From: Bacteroidia bacterium
GTDB lineage: Bacteria > Bacteroidota > Ignavibacteria > SZUA-365
Reading direction: 5' to 3'
Assembly: GCA_027493955.1 (NCBI GenBank)
Contig: JAOSJT010000001.1
Coordinates: 2,281,131 to 2,345,130, forward strand
DNA length: 64,000 bases
The notes under the pieces are model-generated. The model was given only the letters and a program-made list of their open reading frames with translations, was not told the origin of the DNA and did not search any database. The translations under genes were made by a program, and so were the position numbers. Shown in pieces: positions 1 to 9,240 of the stretch (positions are counted from its first letter, which is position 1; every line of letters starts with the position of its first letter).

Positions 1-1463
1 AGGTTCGCGAAATGTTCATGCTGCAACTTCGACCGTTGATCGAAGGCGGCGTGGACCTGGTGATCCTCGAAACCTTCGTCTACCCGGAGGAACTCGAACA
101 GGCCATTCTCGCAGTGCGCGCGTTATGCGATCTCCCGGTCATCGCACAGATGACCATCAACGACGACGCAACTTCGCTGACCGGCGCAAGTCCGGAGATC
201 ATGATCCGCGAAATCGAGGCCATGAAACCGGATGTGCTCGGCGTGAACTGCACCGTCGGTCCCAGCGTCATGCTGCAATGGCTGGAGCAGGTGCGGCCGT
301 TGACGGATTTGCCCATTTCCGTCATGCCCAACGCCGGCAAACCACGCAATATCGACGGACGCAACATCTACCTGACCTCGCCGGAGTACATGGGCACCTA
401 TGCGCGGCGTTATCTGCAATCCGGTTCGAATATCATCGGCGGTTGCTGCGGGACGGGTCCCGAGCACATCCGTGCGATGCGGAATGCGCTGTCGGCGCAT
501 GATTCCAAGGCCGAGCAACCCGCTGTCCATGTGCGCGAATTCGAGAAACCCGCAGATGTCGAGGTTATTCCGCTGCCGGATAAATCGCGACTCGCCCGCC
601 GGCTCTCCGATGGACATTTTGTTACTCTGGTCGAGCTCGTCGCACCTCGGGGAATCTCCGCCAGGACGGAGTTGGATAAAGCCAAACGTCTCTACTATAG
701 CGGTATTGACGCCATCAACATTCCGGACGGACCGCGCGCGAGTGCGCGCATGTCGGCCATGGCGCTGGCGGCAACGATTCAACGGGAAATCGGCGTCGAA
801 CCTGTGCTCCACTACGCCTGCCGGGACCGCAACGTCATCGGAATACAGTCCGACTTGCTCGGAGCATACGCCCTTGGTGTGCGAAACATACTCGCGGTCA
901 CGGGTGATCCTCCCAAGCTGGGGAATTATCCCGACGCGACGGCCGTGTTCGATGTTGACGCCATTGGACTGGTGAATATCATCAACCGCCTGAACCACGG
1001 CCTCGACATCGCCGGTAATCCGATCGGTCCACCCGCGGGCATGCACATCGGGGTTGCAGCCAATCCCGGTGCGCTGGATCTCGATCACGAACTGCGGCGA
1101 CTGGACTGGAAAGTGGAGGCGGGAGCGGAGTTCATCGTCACACAACCCGTCTTCGATCTCGATGTATTCTGGCATTTTCTCAAACGGATTGCGCACATCC
1201 ATATTCCGCTGATCGCAGGCCTCTGGCCCTTGGCGTCGTTGCGCAACGCCGAGTTCATGAGCAACGAAGTTCCCGGCTGCAGCGTGCCCGAAGCGATCAT
1301 GGAGCGCATGCGCCGCTTCGCCGATTCAAAGGAAGCCGGTCGTGCCGAGGGCATCGCCATCGCTCGCGAAACGCTCGCCGAAATGCGGGGCAGCATAGCC
1401 GGCATCCAGATCTCCGCACCATTCGGAAGAGTGGAAACAGTGATGGAAGTCCTGGAAAATTGA
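1..1463 (+). CDS. Bifunctional homocysteine S-methyltransferase / methylenetetrahydrofolate reductase (5'-truncated)
   Basis: The reading frame is open to base 3, so the N-terminus lies outside the window and the first ATG at 12 is internal. The first ~150 visible residues are the end of a homocysteine S-methyltransferase (Pfam S-methyl_trans) domain, with the paired zinc-binding cysteines in GGCCGTGPEHI. The rest is a 5,10-methylenetetrahydrofolate reductase domain (INIPDGPRAS, AVTGDPP, FIVTQPVFD). Fusions of this kind, such as Bacillus YitJ, are about 610 residues long, so roughly 125 residues are missing. The two halves would supply methyl-THF and methylate homocysteine in methionine synthesis. 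The stop codon is followed directly by a repeat-rich spacer. Confidence 0.9.
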   Translation, partial: VREMFMLQLRPLIEGGVDLVILETFVYPEELEQAILAVRALCDLPVIAQMTINDDATSLTGASPEIMIREIEAMKPDVLGVNCTVGPSVMLQWLEQVRPLTDLPISVMPNAGKPRNIDGRNIYLTSPEYMGTYARRYLQSGSNIIGGCCGTGPEHIRAMRNALSAHDSKAEQPAVHVREFEKPADVEVIPLPDKSRLARRLSDGHFVTLVELVAPRGISARTELDKAKRLYYSGIDAINIPDGPRASARMSAMALAATIQREIGVEPVLHYACRDRNVIGIQSDLLGAYALGVRNILAVTGDPPKLGNYPDATAVFDVDAIGLVNIINRLNHGLDIAGNPIGPPAGMHIGVAANPGALDLDHELRRLDWKVEAGAEFIVTQPVFDLDVFWHFLKRIAHIHIPLIAGLWPLASLRNAEFMSNEVPGCSVPEAIMERMRRFADSKEAGRAEGIAIARETLAEMRGSIAGIQISAPFGRVETVMEVLEN

Positions 1464-1510
1464 AGTTTGACGATTATACTTATTCCGTGCGGACAATCGG
1501 ACGTTCGTAC

Positions 1511-1641
1511 CAGGTGAAAAGGTGAAAAGGTAAGATGCTCTCCGTTATACACTCTTACCTCTTCACCTTTTCACGCCCCCCCCTTCACCCTTTACCTTTT
1601 CACCTTTTTCCCTTTTTACCTTTTCACGACCTCTTCACTCT
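1511..1641. repeat. Purine/pyrimidine short-repeat spacer with inverted symmetry
   Basis: The left side repeats GGTGAAAAGGTGAAAAGGTAAG. The right side carries its complement several times as ACCTTTTCACC units, so the RNA could fold into a long imperfect hairpin. A very similar block lies at 9241-9358 and a weaker one near 41577-41622. It is intergenic and has no credible ORF. An 8-C run sits inside it. Confidence 0.7.
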
Positions 1642-2034
1642 TCACTCAAAGCCGCTGCCGGGGCTGTTCCGCAAAATCCAGTAGGCGATGATCAGAAACG
1701 CGAGAGCCCAGGTGAGTGGTGCAGGGATTTCGAAGCGGCGAGTGGGTACGTCAAAACAACGCTGCAGATACCACACGACGAATGCTGCGAGGGTCAGCGG
1801 CAGCAGAAGCAGACTCAGCACGTTGTGATGAAGTGCGGCGGCGATATCTCCATGCAGCAGGGCATGTGCGGCGCGCTGCAGGCCGCAACCCGGACATTTC
1901 GTTCCGGTCGCTTCATACCACGGACAGGGTATGGTCCAGCCCGCCGCGATGGGATCGAGCACGAAGGCCCACAGCGCGACCGCAACGGCAGCAATCAGAG
2001 GGAGAACAATTTTACAGGAATTCACTGGAGGCAT
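1642..2034 (-). CDS. DUF2752 small membrane protein
   Basis: This protein of about 130 residues has the DUF2752 signature CPWYEATGTKCPGCGLQRA: paired cysteines, then an Arg-rich turn, between hydrophobic helices. I see an N-terminal transmembrane segment, the Cys motif near residue 35-50, then two more membrane helices. The start at 2034 gives a compact membrane protein; an in-frame ATG at 2082 would add 16 non-hydrophobic residues. DUF2752 has no established biochemical role. It is followed upstream on the same strand by another small membrane protein, a pairing often seen in Bacteroidota. Confidence 0.75.
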   Translation of the reverse strand: MPPVNSCKIVLPLIAAVAVALWAFVLDPIAAGWTIPCPWYEATGTKCPGCGLQRAAHALLHGDIAAALHHNVLSLLLLPLTLAAFVVWYLQRCFDVPTRRFEIPAPLTWALAFLIIAYWILRNSPGSGFE

Positions 2035-2097
2035 GGGATGCGGGACGTCGGAGCCGGTGGTCCCGCAGTGCTGCGGGACCACGCTCCGGTATGAGGA

Positions 2098-2457
2098 TCA
2101 ACCCTCGTATTCGGCGTCACCGAACGCGAGAATGGGTATGAAGACAATGGGCAGAAGTATCAGGCCGACGGCGAAGCCGGTGGACTTACCGAACACCTTG
2201 GCGAGTTCGATATTCACCAGAATCGCTATTACGATGTTCACGCAGGGAATGAGCATCAGAATGAACCACCACACCGGTTTGCCGACGATTTCCAACAGCA
2301 CGATGATGTTGTATATCGGCACGATTGCCGCCCAGCCGGGCTTGTCCGCCTTGGTGAATACTTTCCAGTACGAAACGATAATGAGTACGATGAGGGCAAG
2401 ATACACGACGATCATGATACCCATGCTCGCGAATAAACCGGTGTCGGAATATTCCAT
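2098..2457 (-). CDS. DUF5684-family membrane protein
   Basis: This 119-residue protein has four hydrophobic segments. Its core GWAAIVPIYN followed by IVGKPVWWFILMLIP is typical of DUF5684, a small integral-membrane domain also found near signal-peptidase-like proteins. An AGGTCAT stretch precedes the ATG. It lies about 60 bp upstream of the DUF2752 gene on the same strand and may be cotranscribed with it. The function is unknown. Confidence 0.7.
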   Translation of the reverse strand: MEYSDTGLFASMGIMIVVYLALIVLIIVSYWKVFTKADKPGWAAIVPIYNIIVLLEIVGKPVWWFILMLIPCVNIVIAILVNIELAKVFGKSTGFAVGLILLPIVFIPILAFGDAEYEG

Positions 2458-2673
2458 ATGACCTCCGAATGATGTGTGAATACCTCAACACTCCCGAAGT
2501 GCTCTTGTGCATGCGGGGAGAGTTGCCTATGAACAGATTACCGAGGTCAAAATACGGCGAGAGGTCGCGTGGAGCAAATACCCGCGACAACGCGAACGGG
2601 ATGCGCATGCAGTTCCTGACGGAGTGCGTGATCACGTCGCTCCGTCACCAATTTTCGATGCATGGCGGAGTAC

Positions 2674-2705
2674 AAGTGGGCGATTCATGTATCGCCCACT
2701 TTTTT
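2674..2705 (+). terminator. Hairpin with T-run on the plus strand
   Basis: A 10-bp perfect stem (AGTGGGCGAT / ATCGCCCACT) with a 6-nt loop is followed by five T on the plus strand. On the minus strand, where the neighbouring regulator gene ends 30 bp away, no U-tract follows. It may serve the minus-strand gene without a U-tract, or end an unannotated plus-strand transcript. Confidence 0.6.
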
Positions 2706-2734
2706 CGTCCGACGCACACCGCGGCTCAGCCCCG

Positions 2735-3739
2735 CTACCCCATCGGCTTCACCGGTATGCAGATGTCCACGATGTGCTTGTGTTCGGGATGCTGCGCTGG
2801 ATCGTTGCGGTAGATCTCGAAGCTGGGCCCGTCGGCGGGTTCGTACCCGCTGTCCGGCAACCATGCGCCGCAGAGTCCGTCCCACGCCTCGCCGTATTGC
2901 GAAGGCAGGATTTCGAAACGAGCGAAAGCGTAGCTTCCCGCGGGAATGGTCAGCGAGCCGATATCTCCATCCACGGCTGTCCCCGCCGGAACGGTGAGGC
3001 ACACGCTGGTACGAAGCTTTTCCGGCGCGGTAATGTTCGGATCGTCGTGATAAATGGTGATGAACTCCGCACCATCGCGAATGAGTCCGCGTGGCCCGGC
3101 CCACTGGCAAAGACGCGCGAACAGTTTTCCGAACAGCTGTTCGTCGCCTGCGTAGGGCCCGATGTGGCGAACGTAGGCTACCGGCGTATCGGCGAGATCT
3201 TTCACGGTGACGGAGGAGGGTGAGACGTGCGACATGGGTAATCTCCTGTGTGATAAAAGGTCAGGAGAAAAATAGCCCTCACGGCCGGCGTAATCTTCGC
3301 CGATCTTGCTGAAACTGTTGCCCATCTTGCTTTTCGTACCGCTGTCCGCGTCGCCCGTCCGGAATCCCGCAGTACGCCATGCGCTCGCGCTCATGCCGGT
3401 ATGGTCGCGGAATGCTCTTGCGAAGGTCTGCGACGATGCAAAGCCGCTGTCGAGTGCGATGTCGGTGATACTGCGATCAGGATGCGCCACAAGGCGCTGC
3501 ATTGCCCGTTCGATGCGCACGCGCGTAATGAAACGATTGAGTGTTTCACCGACCATGGCAGCAAACACCCGGTGAAAATGATAGGAGGAAAAATGCGCGA
3601 CGTCGGCGAGACGTTCCAAGGTCAGGGATTCCTGTAAATGCTGCTCGATGTAATCGAGAACCCGGTTGATGCGCGCAACATACGTGCGTCGTGTCGCACT
3701 GCCGACAAGCGGGAGTCTGTGCGGGGCCCGGTCACTCAT
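2735..3739 (-). CDS. AraC-family transcriptional regulator with GyrI-like effector domain
   Basis: Residues 15-120 form a double helix-turn-helix AraC DNA-binding domain (RINRVLDYIEQHL, SSYHFHRVF, ITDIALDSGFASSQTFARAF). Residues 175-334 form a GyrI/SOUL-like small-molecule-binding domain (VAYVRHIGPYAG, then IVDICIPVKPMG at the C-terminus). This is the Rob/BmrR-type architecture, in which the C-terminal pocket binds hydrophobic drugs or cofactors. The start codon overlaps the end of the upstream lipoprotein gene by a few bases, so the two are translationally coupled. The ligand cannot be deduced. Confidence 0.88.
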   Translation of the reverse strand: MSDRAPHRLPLVGSATRRTYVARINRVLDYIEQHLQESLTLERLADVAHFSSYHFHRVFAAMVGETLNRFITRVRIERAMQRLVAHPDRSITDIALDSGFASSQTFARAFRDHTGMSASAWRTAGFRTGDADSGTKSKMGNSFSKIGEDYAGREGYFSPDLLSHRRLPMSHVSPSSVTVKDLADTPVAYVRHIGPYAGDEQLFGKLFARLCQWAGPRGLIRDGAEFITIYHDDPNITAPEKLRTSVCLTVPAGTAVDGDIGSLTIPAGSYAFARFEILPSQYGEAWDGLCGAWLPDSGYEPADGPSFEIYRNDPAQHPEHKHIVDICIPVKPMG

Positions 3740-4355
3740 AACGGATCAGTGTCGCGCGCAAATGCAGCCAGCGCGGCCTGTAGGAGAGTTCGCGAATGGT
3801 GGTGGACGTGGTGGACTCTCCAGCGCTGCGCTCGATCTGCTTGGTGCGCGTCGCCGCAGGCTGTGTTTCCCCAGCGCGTGAGCCGGATTGAAGCGTGTCG
3901 GAAGGTTGTTCCACTCTGCGGGATCGCTCCGCGGAGCGTTGTCTTTCCGTCGCAGCGTTCTTCACGGAATCCGTCACGGATACCGAGGTGCTCTTTGCGT
4001 CGTCGCGCTTCTTTTCCACGATTTGCGTTTCATGCACCGGCTCGCCCTCGATGATGTCGAGCCCCTCGATAATCACCGCGTGAGCGCCGCGCTCTGCCGC
4101 GTACTTCAACACATACTCCTGTATCCTGTCGGCACGGTACTCGAAGGCCGCCTCCGCCTGGAGACGTCCCATAACGCGATGCGCCCGGGGGATGGGATCT
4201 TCGGCGAGAAACAGGTCAACCTTTTCCGTCGCCTCATAGCTGTGACCGACATACTGCACCAAGGGCGGCGTGGAGCATGCCGCCACGGACAGCGCTGCAA
4301 GAAGGAAAGGCAGCAACCGCCGGGGGGGAGTCGGCCGAATGTGATATTCCGTCAT
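3732..4355 (-). CDS. Putative lipoprotein, charged C-terminal region
   Basis: A signal peptide (RRLLPFLLAALSVAAC) ends in a lipobox cysteine, indicating an envelope lipoprotein of about 207 residues. The start at 4355 is chosen because AGAGGTG lies 6-7 nt upstream; an ATG three codons earlier lacks this spacing. The first half has a compact alpha/beta pattern (HRVMGRLQAEAAFEYRADR, ERGAHAVIIEGLD). The second half is rich in Arg, Ser, Glu and Thr and probably disordered. It overlaps the following AraC-type regulator. I do not recognise a family. Confidence 0.6.
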   Translation of the reverse strand: MTEYHIRPTPPRRLLPFLLAALSVAACSTPPLVQYVGHSYEATEKVDLFLAEDPIPRAHRVMGRLQAEAAFEYRADRIQEYVLKYAAERGAHAVIIEGLDIIEGEPVHETQIVEKKRDDAKSTSVSVTDSVKNAATERQRSAERSRRVEQPSDTLQSGSRAGETQPAATRTKQIERSAGESTTSTTIRELSYRPRWLHLRATLIRYE

Positions 4356-4460
4356 ACTTCGCACCTCTTATTGATTCTGTCAAGCATGGGCTTCCCGCGG
4401 GAACAACCGCGAACGAATGCATTGCGCGGAATCCGCGCCAGGCCGTCCCTCCCGCGAACA

Positions 4461-5054
4461 TCAATGATCGCAACAATCCTCGCCCTGGCGCATCGCACGG
4501 GCCCAATCGGGTCGGACGCTTTTCCACTGCGCCGCGGTGAGCCTCATCTCCAACGCCTTCATGGTTTTTCTTCCGATACGGCGCTCCAGGGGCGCGGCAT
4601 CCGTGCGCACAAAGCCCGCCCTGTCGTAGCACGCGATGGCCGCGGCATTGTCTTCAAACACGCGAAGCGTCACCTCACGCAATTCCACGATATCGAAAGC
4701 GGCGGTGCACAACAGCGCAACCAGCTCGTGACCGAAACCCGCACCTCGAAACATGGGCGCGAGCAGAACGCGGGCCAGCCGTCCGCTTCGAGCCGTATGA
4801 TCGATATCGAGTATCTCCCCGTGCCCTGCAAGCATACCGACATCGCGACTGGACACACTGTACAAACGTCTGTCGCTCTTCGGATCATCGGGATCGGATG
4901 ATGCGACGAGCTGCTCCGCCGTGAGCGGCAGTGTGAGTCCCTCACCGCCGAACGCGAGGAGCGTTCGTTTGTCGGGGACCCAATCCGCGAGCAGTTCGGC
5001 ATGCGTGGCTTCGAAGGGATAGAGAAACAGATGCGGGCTGACGATTATTTTCAT
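4461..5054 (-). CDS. GNAT-family N-acetyltransferase
   Basis: A 197-residue protein with the GNAT acetyl-CoA loop (VLLAPMFRGAGFGHELV, an R-x-x-G-x-G/A pattern) and the C-terminal FEDNAAAIACYDRAGFV strand-helix of RimJ/RimL-like acetyltransferases. GGAG lies 7 nt before the ATG. The substrate is unknown: these enzymes acetylate protein N-termini, aminoglycosides or small amines. It is a single gene between two unrelated minus-strand genes. Confidence 0.85.
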   Translation of the reverse strand: MKIIVSPHLFLYPFEATHAELLADWVPDKRTLLAFGGEGLTLPLTAEQLVASSDPDDPKSDRRLYSVSSRDVGMLAGHGEILDIDHTARSGRLARVLLAPMFRGAGFGHELVALLCTAAFDIVELREVTLRVFEDNAAAIACYDRAGFVRTDAAPLERRIGRKTMKALEMRLTAAQWKSVRPDWARAMRQGEDCCDH

Positions 5055-5228
5055 GGAGTCTCCGGGATGGCTGTCACGAAAGAAGGAGATCTCCGGCGAT
5101 TCTTCGAGCGAAGTATCGCGGAGCTATGCGTGTTAATGTACGGAATTTCTCCGGAATGCCCCTCGCGTCCCCTTCCGCTGAAAAGAAAAATCCCGGGCTA
5201 GCGCCTCCCCCGCGGGCATCGTGCGGCC

Positions 5229-6446
5229 TCAACCGGCCAAGGTCAGCCACAGCACACCGAGGAAGAGAGTCAGGATGGTCACGGGCAGTCCGCTGCGGAT
5301 ATAGGTCAGAAATCCGATACGCACACCCCGCCGTGCCGCGCCTTCGGCAACAATCAAATTGGCGACGGAACCAAGAAGCGTGAGATTTCCGGCGAACGTC
5401 GTCGCCATTGCCATACCGAGCCACAGGATGTGCGCGTCCGCGGCTTCGGAAATCATGGGTGAGAGCAGGAGCACAGCCGGTACGTTCGAGACGATATTGC
5501 TCAGCAACACCGACACGGCCACCAGACCCGGCAGCGTGTGCAACTGCATTCCGTGCGCAGCGTCCCGCAGGTGCAGCCCCGCCGCGCCCGTAGGCAGCAC
5601 CGATGTGACGATGAATAAACCGGCGAAAAATACCAGCAGCGACCAGTCCAGTTCCCAAAACACCCTCTCGGGCTTGAGCCGCCTCGTGACCAGTAACAGG
5701 GATGCCGCGCCGAGTGCCGCAACCGCGACCGACATGCCGGAAACAAAGCCCGCTAGCAGCAACGCAAGCGCGACCATGCTCTTCCGGAACAGCGGCTTGT
5801 ATATCCTCGCGCGGAGCGGCATCACCGTCGGAAGTTGTGCCGCGGAAAACTCTCCGCGACAGGTCAGGAGCAGCACACCCCAGACAAGGAATAACCCGCC
5901 CAGCGCCGGCGGACCCAGCATCGTCACGAAATCCAGAAACGAAATACCGGATGCAATGCCGATGATCATGTTCTGTGGATTACCCACGATGGTCGCGGCG
6001 GAGCCTACATTGGCCGCCATCATCAGTCCAAGCAGATACGGTACGGGCTTTCGTCGCAACGCGAGCAGCACCTCCAGGACAACAGGCGTGAACATCAGCA
6101 CAATGGTGTCGTTCAGAAACAACGCGGACAAGCTGCCCGACGAGAGCACCACGAGCAGCAGCAATTGCCTCGGGGTGCGCGCTACAGCCAACACCTTCGA
6201 CGCCAGCAGACTGAAAAAACCGGCCAGCCGCAGATTGACGTTGATGACCATCATGGCGAACAGCAATGCGATCGTGTCAAAATCGATGGCATGTATTGCG
6301 TCATGAAACGACATTCCGCCCGTCAGCACAATTGCCACAGCGCCCACCAGCGCGATGGTGGCGCGATTCATGCGCAACACCGGAAAACGTCCGGCCGCGA
6401 TGCCGACGAGCGTCAGCGCCGCGATGGCAATGGGCAGTATGTCCAT
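5229..6446 (-). CDS. SLC13/ArsB-NhaD superfamily ion permease
   Basis: A 405-residue protein with about 10-11 hydrophobic segments. The two hallmarks of the ion-transporter superfamily are the re-entrant motifs FLNDTIVLMFTPVVLE and, near the C-terminus, LLSNIVSNVPAVLLLSP. MAANVGSAATIVGNPQNMI is the classic NP(Q)N substrate/ion site of ArsB, NhaD and CitM relatives. It acts in the inner membrane, probably as a cation-coupled anion carrier or Na+/H+ antiporter. No arsenic or carboxylate genes lie next to it, so the substrate is open. Confidence 0.85.
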   Translation of the reverse strand: MDILPIAIAALTLVGIAAGRFPVLRMNRATIALVGAVAIVLTGGMSFHDAIHAIDFDTIALLFAMMVINVNLRLAGFFSLLASKVLAVARTPRQLLLLVVLSSGSLSALFLNDTIVLMFTPVVLEVLLALRRKPVPYLLGLMMAANVGSAATIVGNPQNMIIGIASGISFLDFVTMLGPPALGGLFLVWGVLLLTCRGEFSAAQLPTVMPLRARIYKPLFRKSMVALALLLAGFVSGMSVAVAALGAASLLLVTRRLKPERVFWELDWSLLVFFAGLFIVTSVLPTGAAGLHLRDAAHGMQLHTLPGLVAVSVLLSNIVSNVPAVLLLSPMISEAADAHILWLGMAMATTFAGNLTLLGSVANLIVAEGAARRGVRIGFLTYIRSGLPVTILTLFLGVLWLTLAG

Positions 6447-6612
6447 GAAATATTCGCTGTTCAGAGCAAACTCCGGGCCGATGCTGGCGCGACACAGTAG
6501 CGCACCAATGGCAACCTAGCACAGGCTCACGCAATTTACCAGCGGGAGGGAAACGAAAATATGGAAAGGGACAGGTCGGGCCGGATTTTTCCGTTGAGGT
6601 CGTTCAGCAGCT

Positions 6613-7284
6613 TCAGTGCGTCGAACCGCTTTGCGGAAAATCGGCTCGATGCCGCACCACGAACATCCGCAACTCGCTGTCGTCGTCGGATTCGAAACCG
6701 AGCTTCTCGCACAAGGCTTCGCGATGCCGGTGTAAATCCCTGTAGTTGATGCCGAGATAGCGGGCAATCTGATGTGCCGATTGCTGTTCCGCCATCAGTC
6801 CCAGAATGTCGCGTTCGAGTTCGGTCAGGTGTTCGAGCTTTTCCGGTGCGATCTTCCCAAAGCCGTTGCAGGCATTGCAGGTGCCGAGCAACGGACAAAT
6901 GTACCTGCGTCCGGAGAGCACCGTGCGCACAGCCCGGACTATGTGCGCAGGATTGTCGTCGGAAAACATGAGCGAATCCGCCAGTGCCTGCAAATCCTCG
7001 CTCAAGCGCTCTCTCGTTCCCGGCGGCAGAAGCAGTATGACTTTCGTATCGAGCTTCGCTTCCCGGATCATCTCGGCCAATTCTCGTCCGCTGATCACCG
7101 GCAGATGATCTTCGATCAGCGCGACATCGGGTCGCAACGCTTCGATGAGTCCCAGAGCCGTTTCACCATCCATGCTGTCGCCGACGATACGGAGATCGGG
7201 CTGCCCGCTCATCCGCTGTTCCATGGAGCTGCGCAGCATGGGTTGCTGTATGGCCAGAAAAACGCCTTTCTTGTCTATGCTCAT
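6613..7284 (-). CDS. LuxR-type regulator with degenerate receiver domain
   Basis: About 223 residues: an N-terminal receiver-like fold and a C-terminal LuxR/NarL helix-turn-helix (LTELERDILGLMAEQQSAHQIARYL). The acidic pair that normally binds Mg2+ is replaced by QQ (VFLAIQQPML), and the phospho-acceptor Asp is replaced by Glu (VALIEDHLPVISG). Classical phosphotransfer is therefore unlikely. A cysteine cluster (CPLLGTCNACNGFG) links the two domains. The start at 7284 is the methionine directly before the receiver core; the longer frame adds 49 low-complexity residues. No partner kinase is adjacent. Confidence 0.75.
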   Translation of the reverse strand: MSIDKKGVFLAIQQPMLRSSMEQRMSGQPDLRIVGDSMDGETALGLIEALRPDVALIEDHLPVISGRELAEMIREAKLDTKVILLLPPGTRERLSEDLQALADSLMFSDDNPAHIVRAVRTVLSGRRYICPLLGTCNACNGFGKIAPEKLEHLTELERDILGLMAEQQSAHQIARYLGINYRDLHRHREALCEKLGFESDDDSELRMFVVRHRADFPQSGSTH

Positions 7285-7641
7285 GATACACTTGGGGTCT
7301 TGACGCTGCAACGGTATGTGGCAGCGTGAGTGATATACTCCATCATCCGCATTCGTTGATACGGAGAGAAGCAGACAGAATGTCCAGTTATAGAGACAAC
7401 GAAAAGTACGAAAGCATTTCGGATATGTCAAGTCCTATATTTTTCCCTTGAGCGGAAAGGTCCCGCAACGGAACGGATGATTGCCACCACGGAGGCTTCG
7501 TGTGTCTGACAGCGATACACAGGCGTGTCACACGGAGTACGGCGTGACGACAGGTACCGGGGTCGGAAACATGCGTTGAGATGGATCTGCTCCCTGATCC
7601 CGAAGATAGCACCGATGTATTGGCGATGGCAACTCTTGCTG
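7285..7641. other. Intergenic spacer upstream of the LuxR-type gene
   Basis: This 357-base spacer lies between two minus-strand genes. ORFs that cross it are not continuous with any recognisable protein. It should contain the promoter of the regulator at 6613-7284. I see no strong inverted repeat, terminator or riboswitch. Confidence 0.5.
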
Positions 7642-8886
7642 TTACGCTCCATCCCTACAAAATTGCCCGGCGGCGGTATCGAGAAACGCATGAAGCGCCG
7701 CCTCCACCAACGCTTCGTGCTTCGGCTGCACAGGAAACGGCATGATGTGCGAATACGGATACGCGAAGTCGAGCACATGCGTCACGATTCCGGGGCGGCC
7801 GTGTTCACCGTCCAGCACCGCAAGGGTGTCAAGCGGTGTGATCACCGTATCACCCTCGAGCACCACGGCGATCAGGCGATCGCGCAGCGCCTCCAACGCG
7901 GTTTCCCTTTCCGCACGACTGCCCTCGAAGGTGCTCATGAGCCGGAACGCCCTGCCGAGCGCATGTGCATCGGAAAGGAAGTGATCGAGACGCGCGTCCT
8001 TCATACGGTGTCCCGGTAGATCCGGGCCGTAAAATCGCAGGAGCGCTTCCCATGCGGCACCGTCGAGTATCGCCCGGTCCACGAGATGCATGCGGTCCAG
8101 TGTCGTCCCTCCGCAAAACAGGACAGCGCGGGCATCCCGAAACAGCGGGGACGCATCCGCCATGAGCAGCAATTGCGACAAAAATGCGCCGATGGAGTAG
8201 CCGAAAAAATCCACCGTCGTGCCCTCTCCAAACAGCGAATGTCTTCCCGATCGCAGCAACCCGGCCAGCGCGGTCACATCCATACACGACTGCATCGCCG
8301 CCCAGAACAGCCTCGACGGTTGCGCGTGCAGACGCGTACTGATAGCCGCATTGCTGAAGCTGGAAGCGGTGAGACCGGGAGTGCGCTCCATCCGTTCGAG
8401 CGACACATCGCGCATCGCCCGCGGCACGCACCATCCAGCGCCGGCGCGCTGCATATGCAGCGCCAATGGGAAAAGTATCACCGGACGCGAGCAGCGGCGC
8501 GCCAATCCCAGCGCCCAGGGCAGGCATTTCTCCCAATGCTGTTCGTTCAGTCCATGCAGCAAGAGTATCGCGTTGTTGAAGCGGGGCACGCCTGCCGGAG
8601 CAAGAATGTGATAGATGAAGTCGCGGTTTTCCCCTATGCGTGCATCCGCAATCGCGAGCGCTTCGTTACTACCCGAAACACTGGCGGAGACCTCCGAAAC
8701 CGCCTCCGCCACAAAGCAAAGGTCGTGCTCTGCACAACGATAGGAAGCATGGCCCGGGAGCAGGTCGGCTGCGTTCGAAGTACAGCGCCATTGCGTGAGC
8801 CGATACGGCATCCCCTCGATCGGCTGCATGTCACGTTGAGCGGCCCACGCCGCCCGCAGCGCCGCATAGTCGGAGAGATAGGACAT
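7642..8886 (-). CDS. DUF6051-type alpha/beta-hydrolase-like protein
   Basis: A 414-residue cytoplasmic protein. AILLLHGLNEQHWEKCLPWA followed by PVILFPLALHMQRAGAGW is the pattern I associate with DUF6051. The nucleophile elbow FFGYSIGAF (G-x-S-x-G) and a late Asp/His region (LDFAYPYSHIMPF) fit an alpha/beta hydrolase fold. No signal peptide is visible. It sits 21 bp downstream of a small coiled-coil membrane protein and is probably cotranscribed with it. The substrate is unknown. Confidence 0.65.
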   Translation of the reverse strand: MSYLSDYAALRAAWAAQRDMQPIEGMPYRLTQWRCTSNAADLLPGHASYRCAEHDLCFVAEAVSEVSASVSGSNEALAIADARIGENRDFIYHILAPAGVPRFNNAILLLHGLNEQHWEKCLPWALGLARRCSRPVILFPLALHMQRAGAGWCVPRAMRDVSLERMERTPGLTASSFSNAAISTRLHAQPSRLFWAAMQSCMDVTALAGLLRSGRHSLFGEGTTVDFFGYSIGAFLSQLLLMADASPLFRDARAVLFCGGTTLDRMHLVDRAILDGAAWEALLRFYGPDLPGHRMKDARLDHFLSDAHALGRAFRLMSTFEGSRAERETALEALRDRLIAVVLEGDTVITPLDTLAVLDGEHGRPGIVTHVLDFAYPYSHIMPFPVQPKHEALVEAALHAFLDTAAGQFCRDGA

Positions 8887-8907
8887 GGTATGGGATGCAG
8901 GTATCGC

Positions 8908-9168
8908 TCAACCCATGAGCGACAAACCCACCGCGAAAAAGATGAGAATGATCACGATGTACAGGGGGAGCACGATAATCAGCTGTGCGACGATGCTGTG
9001 GCCGAGCACCGCGAACGCCCGCGTCAGAAAGCTGCCGCTCAGCAACTTCGTATCCGGCAGCGCCGGCATGGCGTCCTGTCGCTGCCTGATATCGCGAAGC
9101 AGCCGCTCGATACCGTCTATGCGCTGCTCGAATTCGTTGAGCTTCTCTTGGACCTCGGGTGTATCCAT
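8908..9168 (-). CDS. Small coiled-coil membrane protein
   Basis: An 86-residue protein starting at MDTPEVQEKL. Residues 5-35 are an amphipathic coiled coil (VQEKLNEFEQRIDGIERLLR). A hydrophobic membrane helix at the C-terminus contains IIVLPLYIVIILIFFAVGL. A longer in-frame start at 9231 would add 21 unremarkable residues. It probably forms an operon with the downstream hydrolase-like gene. No family is recognised. Confidence 0.55.
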   Translation of the reverse strand: MDTPEVQEKLNEFEQRIDGIERLLRDIRQRQDAMPALPDTKLLSGSFLTRAFAVLGHSIVAQLIIVLPLYIVIILIFFAVGLSLMG

Positions 9169-9240
9169 GCTGTCCTCATGAGTGAATGGGCATATACGGA
9201 GCAAGATATCACCATGCGCGACGCGGCGCAATGGCTCGGA

